DNA of 64,000 nt from Rhodonellum psychrophilum GCM71 = DSM 17998 (GTDB lineage: Bacteria > Bacteroidota > Bacteroidia > Cytophagales > Cyclobacteriaceae): assembly GCF_000381545.1 (NCBI RefSeq), contig NZ_KB906677.1, forward strand, positions 76,638-140,637, in the 5' to 3' direction. A program made the translations under genes and the position numbers. This document shows, one piece after another, positions 57,815 through 64,000 of the stretch (its first letter is position 1; each line of letters opens with the position of its first letter). The notes below the pieces were generated by a model. That model searched no databases. It was given only the letters and a program-made list of their open reading frames with translations, and was not told where the DNA came from.

Positions 57815-57831
57815 TGCCAATTAATATGCCA
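57815..57831 (-). promoter_or_regulatory. Sigma-54-like promoter of the adaptor gene
   Basis: On the minus strand the sequence is TGGCATATTAATTGGCA. Against the consensus TGGCAC-N5-TTGC it has TGGCA at -24 and TTG at the right spacing, with the last C of -12 replaced by G. The first transcribed base would be near 57804, 25 bases before the adaptor ATG. A sigma-54-type activator is coded by the divergent gene. Confidence 0.5.
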
Positions 57832-57890
57832 TGCCAAAAACCATGAATTTGACCTGAATAAGAACTATTTCCATATTTAGCCCCGTTTTT

Positions 57891-57922
57891 TTCGAACAAA
57901 TTTGTCCGCCAGCGACCAAAAT
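57891..57922. repeat. REP-like palindrome, copy 2
   Basis: TTCGAACAAATTTGTCCGCC contains the palindrome ACAAATTTGT, followed by AGCGACCAAAATT. GTCCGCCAGCGACCAAAAT matches the reverse complement of the copy at 28186-28215 in all but one or two positions. Confidence 0.5.
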
Positions 57923-58140
57923 TTTGTTTACATGGACAATTCAAAAATCGGGGCGTCCAATATTTAGCACCAAAAAAGGGTTAAATTAAGCCTCTTGGCG
58001 TCATTTGGTATTATTTTCTCCAATTGGATCATTTCGGTATAGGAATTGGCAAAATGAAGGGAGAATGGTAAAAGAAATCTTTCCATCAAGCAAATCAAAA
58101 AGCAGTATCCATAATGACCGATGCAAGGAATCCGAAAACA

Positions 58141-58313
58141 TTAAACCCCTATATGCATAACCAATTCTATTCCATCCAAAAATTGATTAAAAACCAGACC
58201 GTTATCTACAAGTATTTCCTTCACCACATCGGTGAAATGCGTTATTCTCCAAATAGTCTGATTTTCTTTCAACTTCAAACCTATTTGGAAACCCATTGCC
58301 TATTTCGGGTTAA
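58141..58313 (+). repeat. 174-bp intergenic repeat, copy D
   Basis: It starts TTAAACCCCTATATGCATAA and ends GCCTATTTCGGGTTAA. The block AATAGTCTGATTTTCTTTCA is shared with copies A and E. It lies in the divergent control region, ending 55 bases before the regulator start codon. Confidence 0.8.
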
Positions 58314-58367
58314 TTCAAGGAACATTTTCGGTCTAAGGTCTTCCATTTCCCCCTTTTCAATGCACCT

Positions 58368-59756
58368 ATGAAAGAACAAAAATCAGGTAAAATACTTGTT
58401 GTCGATGACAATGAGGACTTGTTGAAAGCTGCCAAAATCTTTTTGAAAAGGCATTTTGGCCAAGTCGATACGGAGACGAATCCGGATTTATTGCCCATCC
58501 TGATGGTGAATGAGCAATATGATGTAATCCTGTTGGATATGAATTTTACCAAGGATGTCAGCAGCGGTCAGGAAGGTTTCTATTGGCTGGACAGAATATT
58601 GACCTTGGATTCGTCCGCCGTCGTTGTGCTGATCACGGCATATGGCGACGTCAATACAGCGGTAAAAGCAATCAAGGAAGGGGCCACTGACTTTGTGCTC
58701 AAGCCTTGGGAAAACGAAAAGCTTTTGGCCACCTTGAATGCTGCCTTGCAGTTGCGGCAATCCAAAATGGAGGTCCATGAGTTGAGAAACCAGAACCAAC
58801 AACTGTATCAAGACATTGACCGCAAGTTCAAAGACATCATCGGGCAAAGTGCCGTCATGCAAAAGGTTTTCGAAACCATTGAACGCGTTGCAGGAACGGA
58901 TGCCAATGTATTGATTTTGGGAGAAAACGGAACAGGAAAGGAACTCATTGCCAGGGCAATCCACAGACATTCCAAAAGGCACCGAGAAGCATTCGTCGGC
59001 GTAGATTTGGGATCTATCACAAGCACTTTGTTTGAATCCGAACTTTTTGGACATAAAAAAGGGGCCTTTACCGATGCCAAAGAAGACCGTACAGGTCGAT
59101 TTGAACAGGCCAACAAAGGAACCTTGTTCCTGGATGAAATAGGGAATTTGCCCTTGCCCCTGCAGGCAAAACTTTTGGCAGCGCTCCAAAACAGAGAAGT
59201 GACACGGGTAGGATCCAACAAACCCGTGCAGATAAATATCAGGCTGATTTCGGCCACCAATATGCCTATCAATAGTATGATCTTTGAAAACACTTTTAGA
59301 CAGGATCTTCTCTATAGGATCAACACGATTGAAATCCGTTTGCCTTCGCTCAAAGAACGCTTGGAAGACATTCCATTATTGGCCAATCATTTTATTGAGC
59401 TCTATTCAAAAAAATACAACAAGGACATTCGAAAGGCAAGTGAAGCCTTGATCACAAGAATGCAAAAATACCATTGGCCTGGGAATATCAGGGAGCTGCA
59501 GCACAGCATAGAGCGTGCGGTCATCATGACCAACCACAGTGTACTCCAGCCGGAGGATCTATTTATCCAAAAAGCAATAATGATGGAGAAACAGGAGGAT
59601 TTGGTCAGCCTGGACCATCTGAATATAGAGGACGTGGAAAAGATCCTGATTCGAAAGGCACTTCACAAACACAATGGACATATCACACGTGCCGCAGAAG
59701 AATTGGGACTTACACGGTCATCATTGTACCGAAGACTGGAAAGATATGGGCTTTAA
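58368..59756 (+). CDS. NtrC-family sigma-54-dependent response regulator
   Basis: The 462-residue product has a receiver domain with Asp13-Asp14, phospho-acceptor Asp57 (VILLDMNF), Thr90 and Lys112. An AAA+ domain follows with Walker A GENGTGKE (185-192), Walker B GTLFLDEIG (251-259) and arginine-finger region RQDLLYR. A Fis-type helix-turn-helix ends the protein (HNGHITRAAEELGLTRSSLYRRL). The sigma-54 contact loop reads GAFTDA (232-237); the classical form is GAFTGA. The kinase gene overlaps its end by 11 bases. It stands divergent to the adaptor gene with a sigma-54-like promoter, so control of the efflux genes is likely. Confidence 0.93.
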   Translation: MKEQKSGKILVVDDNEDLLKAAKIFLKRHFGQVDTETNPDLLPILMVNEQYDVILLDMNFTKDVSSGQEGFYWLDRILTLDSSAVVVLITAYGDVNTAVKAIKEGATDFVLKPWENEKLLATLNAALQLRQSKMEVHELRNQNQQLYQDIDRKFKDIIGQSAVMQKVFETIERVAGTDANVLILGENGTGKELIARAIHRHSKRHREAFVGVDLGSITSTLFESELFGHKKGAFTDAKEDRTGRFEQANKGTLFLDEIGNLPLPLQAKLLAALQNREVTRVGSNKPVQINIRLISATNMPINSMIFENTFRQDLLYRINTIEIRLPSLKERLEDIPLLANHFIELYSKKYNKDIRKASEALITRMQKYHWPGNIRELQHSIERAVIMTNHSVLQPEDLFIQKAIMMEKQEDLVSLDHLNIEDVEKILIRKALHKHNGHITRAAEELGLTRSSLYRRLERYGL

Positions 59757-61098
59757 GTCGTTTGCTTTTGGTATCATTTCACGGATCATTCTGATCTGCG
59801 CCATGGTATATATCGGAATGTATTTTTTTATCAAAGAGCAATCCATTGTTCAGGCGACACTTTTTTCTGTTATTGTCATTTTCCAGGTGATCAATTTGAT
59901 CTCCTACGGAAATACCACCAACAGAAAAATCACCAGGTTTTTGGAATCCATTCGCTACTCTGATTTTTCTTCCTCCTTTACAAAGGACAGCAAACTCGGA
60001 AGTTCCTTCAAGGAGATGAATGTGTCCTTCAATGAGGTGATCGAGGCTTTCAAAAAAACGCGGGCAGAAAAGGAGGAAAATATGCTTTTCCTCCAAATCA
60101 TGATCCAACACATCAATACTGGAATCCTTTCATTTGACAGTGAAGGGAAAATCGGCGTCATCAACGGGGCAGCCAAGCAGCTGTTGCAGATCCATCAATT
60201 CAAGGACATTGGGGATTTGGGGAAATTGTCTGTGGACTTGTTGAACAGTGTCTTGCAACTCAAGCCCGAGGGTTCATTTTCCATGAAAATCAATTCTGAT
60301 CTCCATCTCAATGTCCAATCTGCAGCCTTCAAAAAAGAGGGTACAAGTTGGACGCTCCTCTCCTTTCAGAACATCAAATCTGAATTGCAGAAAAACGAAT
60401 TGCAGGCCTGGCAAAACCTGACGAAGGTATTGCGTCACGAGATCATGAACTCCATGACCCCCATTGCCAGTCTGGCCAATTCTTTGGGAACCATATTGGA
60501 AGAAGATGTGGTCGAGGAAGAAGATGCTTTGAAACTGAACAAAGAGAGTTATTTAGACCTCAGTGAGGGTCTGGAAACCATTTCCAAAAGAAGTGCGGGA
60601 CTCGTTGATTTTGTAAATGCTTACCGGGATTACACGAATATTCCAGTGCCTATCTTAGCGAAATTCCGGGCAAAGGCGCTCTTTGAAAAGCTTTATGTAT
60701 TGCTGAAAGAAGATCTGGCAAATGCCAATATCAAATTAAGTTGTACGGTAAATCCCGCCGAATTGGAAATAATGGCAGATTGGGAACTTATACAGATGAT
60801 CTTGATCAACCTCATCAAGAATGCCAAGGAAGCAATGGAGAAGGCCGAAAACAGAAATATCATGCTAATCGCTGGGATTGACAGCCATTCCAGTCCATAT
60901 ATCCAGGTCATCGACCATGGAGAAGGAATCGTACCTGAGGCTTTGGAAAGAATTTTTGTTCCATTTTACACCACCAAAAAATCCGGTAGCGGCATTGGAC
61001 TTGCTATTTCCAGACAAATCATGAACCTGCACAAAGGAAACCTTGAAGTGGTTTCAGAGCCCAACGTAAAAACTGTTTTTATGCTGAAGTTTGGCTAG
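59746..61098 (+). CDS. Sensor histidine kinase, NtrB-like
   Basis: The 450-residue product starts MGFKSFAFG, overlapping the regulator gene by 11 bases. Two N-terminal helices (ISRIILICAMVYIGMYFF; ATLFSVIVIFQVINLISYG) are followed by a HAMP- or linker-like coil and a PAS-like part (ILSFDSEGKIGVINGAAKQL). The kinase core has the H-box VLRHEIMNSMTPI (His231), N-box LINLIKNAKEAM, G1 IDHGEGI and G2 GSGIGLAIS. Only a few residues lie outside the membrane, so it senses from within the membrane or cytoplasm. It should phosphorylate the overlapping regulator. Confidence 0.92.
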   Translation: MGFKSFAFGIISRIILICAMVYIGMYFFIKEQSIVQATLFSVIVIFQVINLISYGNTTNRKITRFLESIRYSDFSSSFTKDSKLGSSFKEMNVSFNEVIEAFKKTRAEKEENMLFLQIMIQHINTGILSFDSEGKIGVINGAAKQLLQIHQFKDIGDLGKLSVDLLNSVLQLKPEGSFSMKINSDLHLNVQSAAFKKEGTSWTLLSFQNIKSELQKNELQAWQNLTKVLRHEIMNSMTPIASLANSLGTILEEDVVEEEDALKLNKESYLDLSEGLETISKRSAGLVDFVNAYRDYTNIPVPILAKFRAKALFEKLYVLLKEDLANANIKLSCTVNPAELEIMADWELIQMILINLIKNAKEAMEKAENRNIMLIAGIDSHSSPYIQVIDHGEGIVPEALERIFVPFYTTKKSGSGIGLAISRQIMNLHKGNLEVVSEPNVKTVFMLKFG

Positions 61099-61734
61099 AA
61101 TCGAACATTCAATTTATTTGCCTGAAACAGGACAATGGATGTCCGCTACTTTGCCAATGGACCTTTGAAAACTCAGAATCTTGGATTTCTTCAGCCTGCC
61201 GGCCCATTTCTTTGAAAAAAATATCACTTCCACAATTGGGCATAATTAAAAACAGGTTTTTTTTAAAGAACATTTATGTCCATCAATTCCAAACAGGTAT
61301 TGCTATAGTACTCGTAATGAAAAGACCCTTAAACCCGTTTTATGCAAAATCAATTCTATTCCGGTCTGAAATTGCTTAATAATCAGTCGGTTGTTTTCTG
61401 TTTTCTACTTCACCATCTTGGATGATACTTACTACCCCATTAGTCTGATTTTCTAACAGTTACAACCCTAACAGGAAGTCTAATGCATGTTTCGGGTTAA
61501 ACGGTCCTTACCTTTTGCCCAATACTTCGGAATTTGGTCTTTCAACCCAATTCTTACAAAATCAATACTGTTTGCAAAAAATCGGGAAATCATAATTCTA
61601 AAATTTCAACCCTGTGGTAAATCGGCTTTTTTAAAAAAAATAAAATTCAATTCCACCCCTCAAATGACAGAATAAAATTCCAAATTTATCTGCTAAATTG
61701 GACAGTAGAAACCTCATTGATCGATTACACTTTC
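61099..61734. other. Intergenic region with repeat copy E
   Basis: The 636-bp region between the kinase and the acetyltransferase holds repeat copy E (61329-61501). The remainder is AT-rich. No gene, terminator or promoter could be assigned. Confidence 0.5.
61329..61501 (+). repeat. 174-bp intergenic repeat, copy E
   Basis: It runs from TTAAACCCGTTTTATGCA to AATGCATGTTTCGGGTTAA. AATCAGTCGGTTGTTTTCTG is shared with copies A and F. The flanks GACC and GGTC extend the terminal pairing. Confidence 0.9.
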
Positions 61735-62286
61735 ATGGATCCCATCAACTTCAAAACCGCCCTGTCCGATTCAGATTTGTTGGGCATCCTGAAACTCCAG
61801 CAGGAAAACCATATCCACAGTCTAAATTCCCTGGATCAGGGATTCCTCTATGTCTTGCACAGTTTCGAAGACCTCAAGAAAATGAATGATTTTGCCCCGC
61901 ATGTCATCGGTATGGGTGGTGATGCTGTGGCCGCATATGTGTTGGCGATGACCGTAGATTGTAAGGAAGATGTCCCAGTCCTTATCCCGATGTTTGATCT
62001 TTTTGAAAAAATTGATTTCAAAGGTAAAAAAATCTCCGAATACCAATATCTGGTTGTAGGACAAGTTTGTGTAGGCCAACACTACCGGGGCAATGGGATC
62101 TTTGACAAGGGTTACCAATACTATCGGGATACCTTCAAACAGGATTATGATTTTGCCATTACCGAAGTCAGTACCCGCAACCACCGTTCACTCAAAGCCC
62201 ATCAGCGGGTAGGTTTCACTGAAATCCATCGCTACACCGATCCCCTGAGTGAAGAATGGAGCATTGTCCTTTGGGATTGGAAATGA
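61735..62286 (+). CDS. GNAT-family N-acetyltransferase
   Basis: The 183-residue product has the GNAT fold: strand-helix start, motif A VGQVCVGQHYRGNGIFDKGY (acetyl-CoA pyrophosphate loop, near 103-122), and motif B RNHRSLKAHQRVGFTEI at the C-terminal side. The middle region has a metal-like or acidic stretch (VDCKEDVPVLIPMFD). The ATG at 61735 is preferred; a TTG six codons upstream is the longer option. Substrate unknown. It faces hisIE with a 44-base gap. Confidence 0.85.
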   Translation: MDPINFKTALSDSDLLGILKLQQENHIHSLNSLDQGFLYVLHSFEDLKKMNDFAPHVIGMGGDAVAAYVLAMTVDCKEDVPVLIPMFDLFEKIDFKGKKISEYQYLVVGQVCVGQHYRGNGIFDKGYQYYRDTFKQDYDFAITEVSTRNHRSLKAHQRVGFTEIHRYTDPLSEEWSIVLWDWK

Positions 62287-62330
62287 TTTGGTAAATTCTA
62301 TCCAGCTAGCGGAAATCCAATCCCTGATTT

Positions 62331-62939
62331 CTATTTCTTTTTGTGCCGCTCAATCAATACTTCCATCACCTCATCCAGTTCAATATTCTTGGCTTCCAGC
62401 AGAATCAGGTAGTGAAACATCAAGTCTGCCGCTTCACCGAGAAACAAATCTTTGTTGTCGTCCTTGGCTTCAATTACTATTTCCACCGCTTCCTCCCCCA
62501 CTTTCTGGGCGATTTTGTTGATGCCTTTGGCAAAAAGCGAAGCGGTATAGGATTTGTCTGTGGGATTGTTTTTCCTGTCCTTGATGATGGCTCTCAAATC
62601 ATCGATGAAAAAGGTCTTGGAACGGTTGGTCTCCTCAAAACAGGTGTCGTCACCTTTGTGACAAACCGGTCCCAGTGGCTCCGCTTTGATCAAAAGAGTA
62701 TCCTGATCACAGTCGATTTTGATGGATTTCACCATCAGGAAATTCCCGGAAGTCTCTCCCTTGGTCCAAATCCGCTGTTTGGTCCTGCTGAAAAAAGTCA
62801 CTTTTCCGGTTTCTATCGTTTTGTCGATGGCTTCTTGGTTCATGTACCCAAGCATCAAGACCTTTTGGGAGGACTCATCTTGGATGATACAAGGCACGAG
62901 GCCGTCTACTTTTTTGAAATCTATCGTTAAATTATTCAT
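62331..62939 (-). CDS. hisIE: Bifunctional phosphoribosyl-AMP cyclohydrolase / phosphoribosyl-ATP pyrophosphatase
   Basis: The 202-residue enzyme does steps two and three of histidine synthesis. The N-terminal HisI domain (1-105) has the [19 protein letters not shown] motif and metal-binding DCDQD and CHKGDDTCF. The C-terminal HisE domain (about 110-202) has the [13 protein letters not shown] and [13 protein letters not shown] helices with acidic metal ligands. It follows hisF on the minus strand after 272 bases, a longer gap than is usual in his operons. Confidence 0.96.
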   Translation of the reverse strand: MNNLTIDFKKVDGLVPCIIQDESSQKVLMLGYMNQEAIDKTIETGKVTFFSRTKQRIWTKGETSGNFLMVKSIKIDCDQDTLLIKAEPLGPVCHKGDDTCFEETNRSKTFFIDDLRAIIKDRKNNPTDKSYTASLFAKGINKIAQKVGEEAVEIVIEAKDDNKDLFLGEAADLMFHYLILLEAKNIELDEVMEVLIERHKKK

Positions 62940-63211
62940 TCGGATTGTAAGAAGAAATGCGTCTATTGATACTATTTGCTTTTGGCATGAATTATAGGAA
63001 TCGTGCCTTCGGCAAATATTGAATTGTGGTTTTGCTCCGCAAGATAGAAATGAATCAGAATACGAAGGTCAATTCCGGTTGTTTTTCAGGGTATTTTTGC
63101 GATGACTATTTTCAATTTGTTGGTTTGGGTTAAGAAATCCAGAAATTAATTTCCATTTTCAAACCTTCACCAAAGTAAAAAGCCATCCCGAAAACCGGGG
63201 AAAGCGCCAAC
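62940..63211. other. Gap between hisF and hisIE with a weak terminator
   Basis: The 272-bp gap holds CCCG AAAAC CGGG (63187-63199), which on the minus strand is followed by a T-rich stretch (GGCTTTTTA), a weak terminator after hisF. No gene is seen, so hisIE may need a promoter in this gap. Confidence 0.45.
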
Positions 63212-63970
63212 CTATTGGCTTCTGATGGGAAGACCTTCTTTGTCGAGGTATTTTTTCAACTCCGGTATCGGGATTTCCTTGAAATGGAAAATACTGGCAG
63301 CCAAGGCGGCATCTGCTTTTCCAAAGGTAAATACATCCTTGAAGTGGGCCATATTGCCCGCACCTCCGGAAGCGATGACGGGAATGGACAGCATCGCCGA
63401 AATCTCGGCAGTGATTTCATTGGCAAAACCTGACTTGGTTCCGTCATGATCCATGGATGTCAAAAGGATCTCTCCTGCTCCCCGATCACAAACTTCCTGC
63501 GCCCATTTCTGGGTGACCAGAAGGGTTGGCGTTCTTCCTCCATGGGTATGGACAAAGTCGATCCCATCTACATTTCGAGTATCGATGGCAACCACAATAC
63601 ACTGACTGCCGAACTCCCGCGCCATTTCATTGATGATTCCCGGGTTTTTGACAGCGGCTGAGTTGATCGATATTTTGTCCGCGCCGGCATTGAGCAAAAC
63701 CTTGACATCCTCCACGGTGGAAATTCCTCCGCCAACTGTAAACGGAATATTGATGGCCTTGGCCACTTTCGTCACCAGCTCCACCAATGTTTTCCGCTTG
63801 TCCACTGTAGCGGTGATGTCCAGGAAAACCAACTCATCTGCTCCTTCGTCGGAGTAGATTTTGGCCAACTCGACCGGGTCCCCCGCATCCCTCAATTGGA
63901 TGAAATTGACTCCTTTTACGGTTCTGCCTTCCTTGATGTCCAAGCAGGGGATGATTCTTTTTGTCAACAT
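63212..63970 (-). CDS. hisF: Imidazole glycerol phosphate synthase subunit HisF
   Basis: The 252-residue (beta/alpha)8 enzyme joins ammonia to PRFAR to give imidazole glycerol phosphate and AICAR. It has the catalytic Asp in [15 protein letters not shown], phosphate-binding GGGIST and ASGGAGN, and the second catalytic Asp in VVAIDTRN. The start at 63970 (MLTKRIIPC) is the usual one; the frame runs 9 codons further up. It is the penultimate gene of the leftward his operon; other his genes should lie beyond the right edge. Confidence 0.96.
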   Translation of the reverse strand: MLTKRIIPCLDIKEGRTVKGVNFIQLRDAGDPVELAKIYSDEGADELVFLDITATVDKRKTLVELVTKVAKAINIPFTVGGGISTVEDVKVLLNAGADKISINSAAVKNPGIINEMAREFGSQCIVVAIDTRNVDGIDFVHTHGGRTPTLLVTQKWAQEVCDRGAGEILLTSMDHDGTKSGFANEITAEISAMLSIPVIASGGAGNMAHFKDVFTFGKADAALAASIFHFKEIPIPELKKYLDKEGLPIRSQ

Positions 63971-64000
63971 ATTTTTGTAAATGCAAAATCTGAACAAAGG

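Larger units (their letters stand above)
57780..58367. other. Divergent control region of adaptor and two-component genes
   Basis: This 588-bp region separates the adaptor gene from the regulator gene. It contains a sigma-54-like element (57815-57831), the REP-like palindrome copy 2 (57891-57922), and repeat copy D (58141-58313). No gene is seen. Confidence 0.6.

Overview
The window reads as chromosomal DNA of a Bacteroidota bacterium, most likely a Cytophagales/Cyclobacteriaceae-type organism. This rests on type IX secretion (T9SS) type-B C-terminal domains, PKD and SprB-like repeats, CHRD repeats, MacB/FtsX-type permeases of about 800 residues with C-termini of the NPVxSLxxE kind, AT-rich leaders without obvious Shine-Dalgarno sites, and many TTG-initiated reading frames. 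No rRNA, tRNA or CRISPR array was seen.

Layout. 1-1.07 kb: AT-rich segment with a small membrane-anchored protein and the C-terminal piece of a GH19-like muralytic enzyme; it ends at a sharp junction (about 1065-1080) that also truncates the start of a four-repeat CHRD protein (to 2.6 kb). 2.9-8 kb: lipoprotein, Tat-exported Gfo/Idh/MocA oxidoreductase, zinc alcohol dehydrogenase, galE. 8-14.5 kb: two tandem giant paralogues (IgGFc-binding N-terminal domain, PKD, SprB-like repeats, T9SS sorting domain). 14.9-18.3 kb: L-rhamnose mutarotase family protein, MerR regulator, dprA, and ffh facing them across a shared terminator. 18.6-26 kb: envelope polysaccharide genes (YfhO-like membrane protein, GT4, FkbM methyltransferase, flippase, GT2). 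26-58 kb: on the minus strand, a dispersed ABC efflux-type system: periplasmic adaptor, MacB/LolD-type ATPase, two permeases, then four more permeases, and a second ATPase directly followed by a TolC-type outer membrane protein. It is interrupted by an SDR, Fpg-like glycosylase, VOC protein, porin, bestrophin, two hydrolases and small proteins. 58.4-61.1 kb: NtrC-type regulator overlapping its histidine kinase, divergent from the adaptor gene. 61.7-64 kb: GNAT acetyltransferase, hisIE, hisF.

How parts may work together (inference): ATPases, six 785-808 residue permeases, adaptor and TolC protein have the parts of MacAB-TolC-like tripartite export. The adaptor gene has a near-match to a sigma-54 promoter 25 bp before its start codon, and the divergent genes encode a sigma-54-type activator and kinase, so this pair may control it.

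The least expected structure is a family of seven intergenic repeats of about 174 bp with terminal inverted repeats (TTAAACCCG...CGGGTTAA), both orientations, five of them in the efflux-array half of the window or its flanks. Other unusual points are the rearrangement junction near 1.07 kb, a ten-codon vestige of a permease start at 41.55 kb, a four-helix-bundle gene framed by inverted GGAAGACGG-type tracts, and a REP-like palindrome found at 28.2 and 57.9 kb.
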